Positions 54,349 through 62,873 of a stretch of DNA of 64,000 nt are shown here, in pieces. The notes beneath the pieces were generated by a model. The model was not told where the DNA came from. It saw only the letters and a list, made by a program, of their open reading frames with translations, and did not search any database. Within the stretch, counting starts at the first letter, position 1. Every line of letters begins with the position of its first letter. The stretch comes from Dehalococcoidia bacterium (GTDB lineage Bacteria > Chloroflexota > Dehalococcoidia > Lucifugimonadales > Lucifugimonadaceae): contig JAKUNJ010000006.1 of the NCBI GenBank assembly GCA_022451965.1, positions 82,893 through 146,892 on the forward strand. Reading direction: 5' to 3'. The translations under genes and the position numbers were made by a program.

Positions 54349-55283
54349 TAATTCCTTGATTCTACATAATCAAGTACTTGGCTGTAGTTACTAATATTTT
54401 TTACAGTAAGGTCTGAATTGATTCTTTTTACCATTCCTGCGAGCACGTTACCAGGACCAATTTCATAAAAAGTATCTACATTGTTATCTGTCATAAACCC
54501 TATTGAGTCATTCCAAAGAACACAGTTTTGTAATTGGTTTTTTAATTCTTCTTTTACTAATTCTTTGCTAGTAATGGGCCTAGCATCAGTGTTAGCAACG
54601 ATAGGTACAACAGCATCTTGGAAGTTTGTATTATCAATTACATCATTGAGTTCGTTTTGAGCAGACGACATCAATGCAGAATGAAATGCTCCACCTACTG
54701 GCAAAGGTATTGCTCTCTTAGCTCCCAATCTTGAAGCTAAATCCATAGCATTTGTTAAGTTTTCTTTCTTTCCAGAAATTATAATTTGATTTGAAGTATT
54801 AATATTTGAAAGATAGGTTCCGGTCTGAGAGCAAACTTCTCTAACTGAATTTTCATCAATTCCTATAATAGCTGACATTCCACCAGGTGAATCAGTGCAA
54901 GCTTTTTCCATAAGTTCACCTCTAATGGAGACTAGTTTAATGGTATCTTTAATACTGAGTGAGCCTGCGGTTGCTAGAGAGCTATATTCACCTAAACTAT
55001 GACCTGCAGTATAATTTGGAATTTGTATTGTGCCCATTTCTGATTCGATAGCTCTCCATGCAGCTATTGAAACAGTTGCAATTGATGGTTGAGCGTTTTC
55101 TGTTTTGGTAAGTTCTTCTTTAGAACCCTCAAAAATTACATTTGAAAGTTTTCTACCTAATATTTCATCGGCTTCATCAAAAACTTCTCTTGCAGCTTTA
55201 CTGTTTTTATACAAATCAAGACCCATTCCAGGAGTTTGAGATGCTTGTCCAGGAAAAATGAATGCGACTTTTTCTTTATTCAT
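54348..55283 (-). CDS. fabD: Malonyl-CoA:ACP transacylase
   Basis: Loads malonyl onto ACP. 311 residues. IFPGQASQTPGMGLDL, the nucleophile elbow GHSLGEYSSLATAG (Ser about 91), and the catalytic His in GGAFHSALM are intact, with a small ferredoxin-like subdomain between (about 125-195). I start at ATG 55283. A GTG 12 bp upstream is an alternative. Heads the fabD-nusB-acpP-rnj-ftsK-accDA run, divergent from ruvC. Confidence 0.94.
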   Translation of the reverse strand: MNKEKVAFIFPGQASQTPGMGLDLYKNSKAAREVFDEADEILGRKLSNVIFEGSKEELTKTENAQPSIATVSIAAWRAIESEMGTIQIPNYTAGHSLGEYSSLATAGSLSIKDTIKLVSIRGELMEKACTDSPGGMSAIIGIDENSVREVCSQTGTYLSNINTSNQIIISGKKENLTNAMDLASRLGAKRAIPLPVGGAFHSALMSSAQNELNDVIDNTNFQDAVVPIVANTDARPITSKELVKEELKNQLQNCVLWNDSIGFMTDNNVDTFYEIGPGNVLAGMVKRINSDLTVKNISNYSQVLDYVESRN

Positions 55284-55389
55284 AAAATTGCTCACTATAA
55301 AAATCTATATTAATCTATTGTTTCTATTTTTTTTTATTTTTTCAATAAATTTCACCACAGAATACGATAATTATAAGAATAAATGAATA

Positions 55390-55419
55390 TTGACAGCCAA
55401 CTTGAAATAAACTTATATA
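55390..55419 (+). promoter_or_regulatory. Promoter of ruvCAB
   Basis: TTGACA (55390-55395) and TATATA (55414-55419) with 18 bp between. Transcription would begin near 55426, inside the left arm of the dyad that follows. Confidence 0.6.
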
Positions 55420-55421
55420 AA

Positions 55422-55452
55422 AATATAATCTTTATAAATCAAAGATTATATT
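55422..55452. promoter_or_regulatory. Perfect 12-bp dyad abutting the ruvC start codon
   Basis: AATATAATCTTT (55422-55433) and AAAGATTATATT (55441-55452) are exact inverted repeats around 7 bases, ending at the base before the ATG. Either a repressor operator over the transcription start or an RNA hairpin masking the start. It does not match the E. coli or B. subtilis LexA box. ruvC has no ribosome-binding site. Confidence 0.6.
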
Positions 55453-55938
55453 ATGAATATTTTAGGTGTAGACCCAAGTCTTTCAAACACAGGGTATGGG
55501 ATGCTTAAGTTTAAAAAAAATCAATACTTTCCTATAGAGGGAGGCGTGATAAAAACTAAAAGCACCGATTCTCTTGAAAAAAGACTTTCAATAATATTTG
55601 ATGAGTTTTCTTTAATTGTTAAGAAATATATACCTGATGCCATAGCAGTTGAAGATTTACATTCAAGACCAAAATTTGCTAAAACTTCCATATTAATGGG
55701 TCATGCTAGGGGAGTAATTTTATCTACAGCAGGATTGCACAATATAAAGGTATTTAATTATCAACCTACACAAGCAAAAAATTTAGTTACTGGATCTGGT
55801 AGAGCGGATAAAAAACAAATTATGATTTCTGTTTCAAAAATTCTGAATAATGAAAATTTACTTAAGAATGAGCATGTAGCTGATGCATTTTCAATTGCTA
55901 TCTGTCATTCTATAGTTAGTAAAGCAAAAATAAATTAA
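55453..55938 (+). CDS. ruvC: Holliday junction resolvase RuvC
   Basis: Cuts Holliday junctions, 161 residues. The acidic site is complete: Asp in LGVDPSLSNTGYG, Glu in IAVEDLHSRPK, and the paired Asp/His in EHVADAFSIAICH. The ruvA ATG follows the stop directly. Candidate promoter and a striking dyad lie upstream. Confidence 0.95.
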   Translation: MNILGVDPSLSNTGYGMLKFKKNQYFPIEGGVIKTKSTDSLEKRLSIIFDEFSLIVKKYIPDAIAVEDLHSRPKFAKTSILMGHARGVILSTAGLHNIKVFNYQPTQAKNLVTGSGRADKKQIMISVSKILNNENLLKNEHVADAFSIAICHSIVSKAKIN

Positions 55939-56562
55939 ATGATAAATTATTTAGAAGGAAATATAATAAAATTTTTATCTGAACCTAAAAGGATAGTGGT
56001 TTTAGTAAATGCTATTGGATATGAAATTCACACTCCTGAGTTTCTTACAAATTACTTTATTGAAAACGATATTTCAATAAACTCATCCATAAATCTAGAA
56101 ATATATTATCACGTTACTGAAAGACAACCTAAACCTCTTCTTGTTGGATTTATTAGTGAAGGGGATAAGGAATTTTTTGAACAATTGATTCAAGTAGAAG
56201 GTATAGGTCCAGTGAAAGCTGCTAATTCATTGATATTTCCAATAAACATAATAGCAAAAGCAATAGAATCTGAAGATTATTCTCTTTTAGAACAAATGCC
56301 GGGAATTGGTAAAAGAGCAGCTCAAAAAATTGTAGCAACCCTCAAAGGAAAAGTTATAGATAAAGCATCAGATATTTCTTTAACTCCAAATTTGATGCCA
56401 GAAAATTCAGTTATCAATGATGCCCTAGAAGTTTTAGTAGATTTGGGTTACAAAGTTTCAGATGCTAGGAATCAAATTAATGAAGTAATAAACGGATTAG
56501 AAAATAAAGATGAAGTAAAAGCAGAAAATTTACTCAAAGAAGTTTTTAAGAGGTCTAGATAA
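55939..56562 (+). CDS. ruvA: Holliday junction DNA helicase subunit RuvA
   Basis: Binds four-way junctions and docks RuvB. 207 residues. An OB-fold domain (YLEGNIIKFL, then GYEIHTPE), two helix-hairpin-helix motifs (VEGIGPVKAAN and MPGIGKRAAQKI) and a C-terminal RuvB-binding domain (ALEVLVDLGYKVSDA). Tightly packed between ruvC and ruvB. Confidence 0.95.
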   Translation: MINYLEGNIIKFLSEPKRIVVLVNAIGYEIHTPEFLTNYFIENDISINSSINLEIYYHVTERQPKPLLVGFISEGDKEFFEQLIQVEGIGPVKAANSLIFPINIIAKAIESEDYSLLEQMPGIGKRAAQKIVATLKGKVIDKASDISLTPNLMPENSVINDALEVLVDLGYKVSDARNQINEVINGLENKDEVKAENLLKEVFKRSR

Positions 56563-56570
56563 GGAATTTT

Positions 56571-57626
56571 ATGAATGACAATTCTAATAATTCTAATAAA
56601 GAAATAATTTTTTCTGAGGATATAAATGATAAAAAAGTTGATTCTGCAGAAAAGTTAGAATTTAATTTCTTAAGACCTAAATCCTTTACTGAATATATTG
56701 GACAAAATAAAATTATTGAGTCTCTATCTATTGCTGTTGAAGCTTCAAAGAAAAGAGACGAATCATTAGATCATGTATTATTTTATGGTCCTCCAGGATT
56801 AGGTAAAACTACTCTTTCATACATTATTTCTAATCAAATTGAATCTAATTTTATTCACACTAGTGGTCCAGCTTTGGAAAAACCAGCTGATGCTGTAGGG
56901 TTACTTTCAAATTTGAACTCTAAGGATGTATTATTTATTGATGAAATTCATAGAATCCCTAAAACCGTAGAAGAATATTTATATTCAGCGATGGAGGACT
57001 TCAGAGTAGATTTTATTACAGGTTCCGGAGCTTTTGCAAAAACTATAAATTTAAGGCTAGAGAGTTTTACTTTAGTTGGTTCTACAACTAGGCCAGGATT
57101 ACTAAGCTCTCCTCTTAGAGATAGATTTGGTCTCAGTTATCACTTGGATTATTATAATGAAATTGACTTAAGAAATATTATTCTAAGATCTTCAAATTTA
57201 TTAGGCTTAGAAATAGATGAAAAATCTTCTATTGAAATTGCAAAAAGATCAAGAGGTACACCAAGAATAGCTAATCGACTTTTGAGAAGAGTTAGGGATT
57301 TTGTAGAAGTTAAGAACATTAAAAAAATAAAAACTGATGTAATAAACGACTCTTTAGAAATTGAAGGAGTAGATAACCTAGGTCTAGATAGACTTGATAG
57401 AGAATATTTGAAAATTATAGCTAATAACTATGAAGGTGGACCAGTAGGTATTGATGCGATTAGTGCTTCACTGAACGAAGATCAGGCAACATTATCTGAT
57501 GTTGTTGAGCCCTTCCTCTTAAAGATAGGTTTTATAATCCGTACATCCCAAGGAAGAAAAACAACTAAATTAGCTTATAAACATCTAGGACTTAAGCCTT
57601 CAAAACTTCAAGATAAATTTATTTAG
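56571..57626 (+). CDS. ruvB: Holliday junction DNA helicase subunit RuvB
   Basis: The AAA+ motor for branch migration, 351 residues. LRPKSFTEYIGQ, Walker A YGPPGLGKTTLS, Walker B LFIDEIHRIPK, VGSTTRPGLLSSPLRDRFG (arginine finger) and the C-terminal winged helix are all present. About 15 residues longer than average at the N-terminus (Asn/Ser/Asp-rich). Overlaps the convergent acetyltransferase by 8 bp. Confidence 0.96.
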   Translation: MNDNSNNSNKEIIFSEDINDKKVDSAEKLEFNFLRPKSFTEYIGQNKIIESLSIAVEASKKRDESLDHVLFYGPPGLGKTTLSYIISNQIESNFIHTSGPALEKPADAVGLLSNLNSKDVLFIDEIHRIPKTVEEYLYSAMEDFRVDFITGSGAFAKTINLRLESFTLVGSTTRPGLLSSPLRDRFGLSYHLDYYNEIDLRNIILRSSNLLGLEIDEKSSIEIAKRSRGTPRIANRLLRRVRDFVEVKNIKKIKTDVINDSLEIEGVDNLGLDRLDREYLKIIANNYEGGPVGIDAISASLNEDQATLSDVVEPFLLKIGFIIRTSQGRKTTKLAYKHLGLKPSKLQDKFI

Positions 57627-58197
57627 TATCTAAGTATTTATTATAATAATCTCTTGAAGAAATATCTGTACTTTCAAAACAAACAGCATCCTCTCTTTTG
57701 TTTTCCATCGGATAGTAATTTTTTCTGATTGAGACCACAGTAAATAAGTATTTTTTATACAAATTTATTGCACTTGTATTTGATTTTCTACACTCTAAAA
57801 GCATTTTTTTTATACCATTTTCAGAACAATGCCTTAATGATAATAATAGTAATTTCTCTCCAATTCCTTGTCCTCTGAATTTTTCTATAACTCCAATTTG
57901 TTCAATATGGGATTCTTGTAAAACTTTCCATATTTTCACATATCCAATTATTATTTCTTGAGAAATAAATTGTTCTTTATCTTTTTTTTCAACTTTACTA
58001 AAAATAGAAAATATATTTTTTTTCCTGCGAATCAAATTTTCATATGTGCAAATAAAAATTTTTTTATTTTCTTTACGTATTTCACTGTAAAAATTAGTAT
58101 TAACTTTATCTATTGGAAATATATTAGACTCTAATTTTGATAATTCTTTAGAATCATTGAGAACTGCGTTTCTAAATTTTATTTTTTCATTAATCAT
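57619..58197 (-). CDS. GNAT acetyltransferase, RimI-like
   Basis: 192 residues. The acetyl-CoA loop is GVIEKFRGQGIGEKLLL, and CRKSNTSAINLYKKYLF and YYPMENKREDAVCF match ribosomal-protein-alanine acetyltransferases (RimI). An extra Lys/Phe-rich segment (about 48-80, LIRRKKNIFSIFSKVEKK) makes it 40 residues longer than RimI. tsaD is in the window but not adjacent. Some RimI genes sit beside tsa genes. Substrate not certain. Confidence 0.8.
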   Translation of the reverse strand: MINEKIKFRNAVLNDSKELSKLESNIFPIDKVNTNFYSEIRKENKKIFICTYENLIRRKKNIFSIFSKVEKKDKEQFISQEIIIGYVKIWKVLQESHIEQIGVIEKFRGQGIGEKLLLLSLRHCSENGIKKMLLECRKSNTSAINLYKKYLFTVVSIRKNYYPMENKREDAVCFESTDISSRDYYNKYLDTK

Positions 58198-58307
58198 TGA
58201 ATTAAATCTGATTAAAAATGGTTATGTTTTTATTATTTAATAAGAGTATAATAATCTTTAGTATTTATAAATGCTTGAAGAATGAACCTATTAGTTATAC
58301 TAAAATA

Positions 58308-60065
58308 ATGTTTTTGAGTCCTAACCTAATTCGTATAATAAAAATACCCTTAAAAAATAATAAATTTGATTTAGTAATTTCTTTCATTTCTATTCTTTTT
58401 GCGGCAGCTCTTCAAATGTCCATTCCGTATTATCTGGGATCTTCAATTGATAAATCTTTGGACGCTTCGAGTTCTTCAGAATTGTCTTTGGCCCCTTTTA
58501 TTGAAATTGGTTTATTAGTATTTTTACTCTCGTTAGCTAGAGGGATTTTTAGTTATTTTCATGTATATCTAGGAGAAAAAATTGGCCAATATTTAGCATT
58601 TGACTTAAGAAATTCATATTTCACTAAGCTTCAAAAACTTTCATTCAAATACCATGATACTCAACACACCGGAGACCTAATCACCAAAGGAATCATAGAT
58701 ATTGAAGGAAGTCGAATGTTTGTAAATACTGGCGTTTTAAGGTTGGTTTTTCTTACTGTTTTTATTTTAACTGGTGCATATTTAGTGATTTCAGTTGATT
58801 TTGCATTGGGATTACTTTCTTTATCTTTCGTACCTTTTGTAGCATTTTTTTCATCTTATTCAAGAATTGTACTTAGAAAAAATTGGTATCGTTTGCAAGA
58901 GCAGTTAGGTGTACTAACAAGAGTTATGGATGAAAATTTATCAGGTGTAAGATTAGTAAGATCATTTATGAAGCAGAAATATGAATTAGAAAAATTTAAT
59001 CTTGCTTCAGATATAGTCAAAAAAACAACTTTTAAGCAGATAATAATAAGAAGCTTTTCAATATCTTTGAATACTTTTTCTTTCCTAGTATCTATGAGTC
59101 TTTTGGTTTATTTTGGATCGGTTGCTGTAATTGAATCAAGAATAACTTTAGGAGAATTGACTTCTTTGATTGCATTTATGAGTATTTTACAAGGTCCTGT
59201 CAGGCAAATAGGAATGACTGTAAATTCATTCTCTAGAGCTTCAGCTACCTCCACTAGATTATTTGAAACTTTAGACCAAAATGAAGATATATCTAATCAA
59301 GAAGATATTAGCTTTAAGGAACCTGTAAAGCAAATTGAAATAAAAAACCTTTCATTTTCATACGGATCTAAAGAAGTACTAAGTGATATAAATTTTTTCT
59401 CAAATCCTAATCATTCGATTGGTATTGTTGGCCCCCCTGGTTCAGGTAAGACAACTCTTTCTAGGCTTTTACCTAGATTTTATCATCCAAATCAAGGTAA
59501 GATTTTATTAAATGGTAAAAATATTTCCACACTAAATCTTAATGATCTAAGAAAAGCAGTTAATTTAGTAGATCAAGATAATTTTTTATTTTCTGATACT
59601 TTTACTGAAAATATTCGATATGGAGACCCTAATGCAAAGAAAGAAAAAGTTGATTTATCAACAAATAAAGCGCAAATTTCAAGTCATATAGAAACCCTCC
59701 CAGAAAAATTTGATACTTTGATTGGCGAAAGAGGTGTTCAACTTTCTGGTGGACAAAGACAAAGGCTTTCTGTGTCACGAACTTTACTTTTTGATTCCAA
59801 AGTTGTTATATTTGATGATTCTACTTCTGCAATTGATAGTCAAACAGAAAAAAAAATCAGAGATGAGATGCAATCATTAGGCTCTGGAATTTCTTTGATA
59901 GTTGTTGCTCATCGAATTTCCTCAGTTATGAACTTAGATGAAATACTTTATCTTAACAACGGCAGGATAATTGAGAGAGGTACTCACTCTGAATTAATAA
60001 AACTCAAGGGTAGATACTGCGAATTATATAATATGCAAATTAATCCAGAAAAGGTTATTAACTAA
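58308..60065 (+). CDS. ABC exporter half-transporter A (degenerate ATPase site)
   Basis: 585 residues: six-helix exporter domain then an ATPase. Walker A is VGPPGSGKTT, signature LSGGQRQRLS, and Walker B VVIFDDSTSAID, where the catalytic Glu is Asp. Such loss is typical of one subunit in heterodimeric exporters (BmrCD/TM287-288 type), which fits the next gene. I start at ATG 58308. A TATACT (58296-58301) is 6 bp before it with no ribosome-binding site, so leaderless. An upstream in-frame ATG at 58218 gives a non-homologous extension. Substrate unknown (drug or lipid). Confidence 0.87.
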   Translation: MFLSPNLIRIIKIPLKNNKFDLVISFISILFAAALQMSIPYYLGSSIDKSLDASSSSELSLAPFIEIGLLVFLLSLARGIFSYFHVYLGEKIGQYLAFDLRNSYFTKLQKLSFKYHDTQHTGDLITKGIIDIEGSRMFVNTGVLRLVFLTVFILTGAYLVISVDFALGLLSLSFVPFVAFFSSYSRIVLRKNWYRLQEQLGVLTRVMDENLSGVRLVRSFMKQKYELEKFNLASDIVKKTTFKQIIIRSFSISLNTFSFLVSMSLLVYFGSVAVIESRITLGELTSLIAFMSILQGPVRQIGMTVNSFSRASATSTRLFETLDQNEDISNQEDISFKEPVKQIEIKNLSFSYGSKEVLSDINFFSNPNHSIGIVGPPGSGKTTLSRLLPRFYHPNQGKILLNGKNISTLNLNDLRKAVNLVDQDNFLFSDTFTENIRYGDPNAKKEKVDLSTNKAQISSHIETLPEKFDTLIGERGVQLSGGQRQRLSVSRTLLFDSKVVIFDDSTSAIDSQTEKKIRDEMQSLGSGISLIVVAHRISSVMNLDEILYLNNGRIIERGTHSELIKLKGRYCELYNMQINPEKVIN

Positions 60066-61861
60066 TGGTTTCATTATCTGATGATGACGTAAAATCAAGA
60101 GCGTTTGATTACAACATAATCAAACGCTTTTTACCATATGTGCTCATATATAAAAAAGATGTTTTTTTAGGATTTATGTTTATTATTTTACTAACTATAT
60201 CTTCTTTACTTCTTCCTTTAGTAATTAAGAATATTATCGATCAATCAGGTTGCTTAATAGGCTCTAATTGTGATTCTATTGAAGATGCTAAATCATCTAT
60301 ATTAGTTGGTTTATTTCAGTACTTAGGTTTGTCTATTTTAGTTGTAATTTCAATATTTATGTCAGATTCTATAATTGAGAAAGTTGGAGAAAATATACTT
60401 CTTGATCTAAGAAGAAAAATGTTTATGCATCTTCAAGATGTTTCTATTTCTTTTATGGACAAAACTGATGTAGGGCGACTTATGTCTCGATTACAAGGAG
60501 ATGTCGCAGCAATGCAAGAAGCTTTACAAATGTCAGTATTTGCAATTGGCGATATTGTTTTGATATTAGGAATAATTACAGTTCTTCTTTCTATGAATAT
60601 TCAGTTGGGACTTTTGACAATTATTGTTATGCCAATTTTGGTGCTAATTAGATTGATATGGTTACCTCATGCAAAAAAAGCTTTTTTAGATGCAAGGATA
60701 AAAAGTTCTATTACAACATCTTATTTAGCAGAAAATATAAATGGAGTTAGAACTGTACAGTCATTTAATCGTCAAGATTTCAATGCTAAAATCTTTGAAT
60801 CTAAAGCAGATGATTTACTAAAATCACAACTTAAAGCAGCTAAATTATCTAGCATTATGTTACCTACTGTAGAGGGTCTAACTGGAATTGCTTTTGCAAT
60901 AATTATTATTGTTGGAGCAAGTCTACTCATAAATGATCATATAACTACAGGAGTGATGGTTGCTTACATGCTTCTTGTCCAAAGATTCTTTGAACCAATT
61001 AGAACTATATCAATGCAGTATAATGTGATGCAAAGAGCCATGGCTTCAGGATATAGAATTTTTGAAATACTGGATATTCCCGTTACAATTAAGGATCCTT
61101 CGAAACCTCTTGATTGTCCTTTAGATGGAACTATCAAGTTTGATAAAGTATCTTTTGCTTATGTTGATAATAATTTTATTCTTACTGATTTTGATCTTGA
61201 AATAAAAAATGGAGAAAGAATTGGAATAGTTGGACCAACAGGAGCAGGTAAATCAACTATCTCAAATCTTATTCATAGATTTTATGATGCAAATAAAGGT
61301 AAAGTTATACTTGGAGGAGTTGAGATAAGAAAATTAACTCAAGAATATATTGGCAAAAAAGTTGGAATGGTTTTACAAGATCCATTTCTTTTTTCAGGCT
61401 CTATTCTAGATAATGTGAAATATGGAAATCCCAATATAACTATTTATGAAATAGAAGAAGCTATTAAGCTTCTCGGAATAGAAGAATTTGTTGAAACATT
61501 ACCAAAAGGATTAGATACTGTGATAGGTCAAAGAGGAGCAGATTTATCAATGGGTCAAAGACAACTTCTAAGTATCCTCAGAGCGTTGCTAGCAGATACT
61601 CAATACCTAATTCTTGATGAAGCTACTTCATCAATTGATTCATATACTGAAAAGAAGATTCAGTCAGCATTAGATGTTTTATTAAGAAATAGAACATCCA
61701 TCACAATTGCTCATAGACTGGCAACTGTAAGGAAATGTGACAGAATCATAGTCCTAAATTCAGGGAAAATAGAAGAGATTGGTAGTCACGAAAAACTTCT
61801 TAATAATAAGGGTTTATACAGTAAACTATATGGCTTAAATTATTCTTCTTTTGATGATTAA
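60065..61861 (+). CDS. ABC exporter half-transporter B
   Basis: 598 residues, the partner of half-transporter A. Six helices, then an ATPase with VGPTGAGKST, Q-loop VLQDPFLF, and an intact Walker B LILDEATSSID with the catalytic Glu. The signature is LSMGQRQ instead of LSGGQRQ. Combined with the Asp in subunit A this makes one ATP site degenerate and the other canonical. A 35-residue cytoplasmic N-terminus precedes the first helix. An extracytoplasmic loop with two Cys (DQSGCLIGSNCDS) lies after helix 1. Coupled by TAATG. Confidence 0.92.
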   Translation: MVSLSDDDVKSRAFDYNIIKRFLPYVLIYKKDVFLGFMFIILLTISSLLLPLVIKNIIDQSGCLIGSNCDSIEDAKSSILVGLFQYLGLSILVVISIFMSDSIIEKVGENILLDLRRKMFMHLQDVSISFMDKTDVGRLMSRLQGDVAAMQEALQMSVFAIGDIVLILGIITVLLSMNIQLGLLTIIVMPILVLIRLIWLPHAKKAFLDARIKSSITTSYLAENINGVRTVQSFNRQDFNAKIFESKADDLLKSQLKAAKLSSIMLPTVEGLTGIAFAIIIIVGASLLINDHITTGVMVAYMLLVQRFFEPIRTISMQYNVMQRAMASGYRIFEILDIPVTIKDPSKPLDCPLDGTIKFDKVSFAYVDNNFILTDFDLEIKNGERIGIVGPTGAGKSTISNLIHRFYDANKGKVILGGVEIRKLTQEYIGKKVGMVLQDPFLFSGSILDNVKYGNPNITIYEIEEAIKLLGIEEFVETLPKGLDTVIGQRGADLSMGQRQLLSILRALLADTQYLILDEATSSIDSYTEKKIQSALDVLLRNRTSITIAHRLATVRKCDRIIVLNSGKIEEIGSHEKLLNNKGLYSKLYGLNYSSFDD

Positions 61862-61864
61862 TTA

Positions 61865-62131
61865 CTAGACATTATGACCTGGTTCAGAATTATCATAGTC
61901 ATATTCATAATTTAACTTAATAAATTCTTTTTGATCATCTGGTACATCTTCTTCGGCAAAAATAGCACTTTCAGGGCAGACTGGTTCACAAGCTGCACAA
62001 TCTATACATTCTTCTGGATTTATAAATAATTGTGAATCTCCAGGGTTAGAATAAATACAATCTACTGGACAAACATCCACACATGCTCCATCCATGATGT
62101 CTACACAAGCTTTACCAATAATATATGTCAT
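61865..62131 (-). CDS. fdxA: 7Fe ferredoxin (FdxA type)
   Basis: A small acidic electron carrier (88 residues) with one [3Fe-4S] and one [4Fe-4S] cluster. Cysteines fall in ACVDIMDGACVDVCPVDC and CIDCAACEPVCP. The opening MTYIIGKACVD and the tail DDQKEFIKLNYEY match the actinobacterial FdxA group. Redox partner unknown. Three bp after the convergent exporter. Confidence 0.92.
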   Translation of the reverse strand: MTYIIGKACVDIMDGACVDVCPVDCIYSNPGDSQLFINPEECIDCAACEPVCPESAIFAEEDVPDDQKEFIKLNYEYDYDNSEPGHNV

Positions 62132-62231
62132 ATTTCAAATCTTTCTTATTTACGTAGATAACCGTTTTTTAAAATAATATAAAAATTAATTATGAAGTTT
62201 TAGCGATTCCTGATACCAAATTTTGAAATTA

Positions 62232-62705
62232 TTAACCTTGACAGCCGCAAGATCCGCCGCCACCGCCACATCCACCTGCCGCAGCTTCTGCTGGTTCTCT
62301 TTGGGCTTCAGCTTGACTTCCACATCCGCCGGAATTTTCTGCGCCGCCGCCGCCGCAACATCCACCACCAGCTGCTCCTCCACAACCTCCTCCGGATTGG
62401 AAGTTAGGATTAGATATGACGAATCCTGACCTTTGGAATCCTTCAACATAATCAATATTAGATCCTTCAACAAATTTTACACTTTCGGGATCAACTACAG
62501 TCTTGATGGTAGAACCTCCAACGATATCTGTTGCTTCAGGTTGGTCGACTAAACCAAAAACGTATTCAAATCCACCATTTGGTGTTTCATTGATAGACAC
62601 TCTTAGGTAACTATTTTCACTACCTTGTTCTTTCATTACTTCTAGAAGCTTTTTACTTGCAGCTTCGGTAAATGTCACAAGTTGATCTTTTTTTGAATCT
62701 AACAA
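62232..62705 (-). CDS. HesB/IscA-like protein with a Cys/Gly-rich tail
   Basis: About 157 residues. The first 100 follow the HesB/IscA (A-type Fe-S carrier) fold: FTEAASKKLLEVMKEQG, LRVSI, YVFGLV, VVDPESVKFVEGSNIDYVEG and GFVISNPNF. The first conserved Cys of the family (GGCSG) is missing, with TPNGG in its place. After the point where CGCG normally ends the protein, a Gly/Ala/Glu/Gln tail of some 55 residues carries seven Cys. The tail DNA is strikingly GC-rich. I start at TTG 62705, 6 bp after GGAG. TTG 62717 overlaps that site. Confidence 0.78.
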   Translation of the reverse strand: MLDSKKDQLVTFTEAASKKLLEVMKEQGSENSYLRVSINETPNGGFEYVFGLVDQPEATDIVGGSTIKTVVDPESVKFVEGSNIDYVEGFQRSGFVISNPNFQSGGGCGGAAGGGCCGGGGAENSGGCGSQAEAQREPAEAAAGGCGGGGGSCGCQG

Positions 62706-62834
62706 AATTCTCTCCAATATTAAATTATTTACAATAATCCTATTTATTATCTTACTAGATAATTTCTTACAAAATCAATGATTACATAGTAAAAAAACCA
62801 ATTTTTTATCAACCTTTCATATATTTTTTGCAGT

Positions 62835-62840
62835 TATAAT
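62835..62840 (+). promoter_or_regulatory. -10 box for the regulator transcript
   Basis: TATAAT 9 bp before a 7-codon ORF that overlaps the AsnC-family start codon. The transcription start would fall at or just before that short ORF. Confidence 0.45.
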
Positions 62841-62849
62841 AAAATAAAA

Positions 62850-62873
62850 ATGTTGCTCAAACAGGCTCTCTAA
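62850..62873 (+). CDS. Seven-codon upstream ORF (MLLKQAL) coupled to the Lrp/AsnC gene
   Basis: ATG at 62850, TAA at 62871-62873, overlapping the regulator's ATG (TAATG). The regulator has no ribosome-binding site of its own, so ribosomes finishing this ORF would re-initiate on it. Three of seven codons are Leu. Translation is inferred. Confidence 0.45.
   Translation: MLLKQAL

Noticed and set aside
55422..55452. LexA/SOS box at ruvC
   Set aside because: The dyad does not match CTGT-N8-ACAG or GAAC-N4-GTTC, so no known box is claimed.
62186..62473. Second reading frame across the HesB-like tail
   Set aside because: An overlapping frame of the GC-rich Cys/Gly repeat; it has low-complexity Ala/Val content and no ribosome-binding site.
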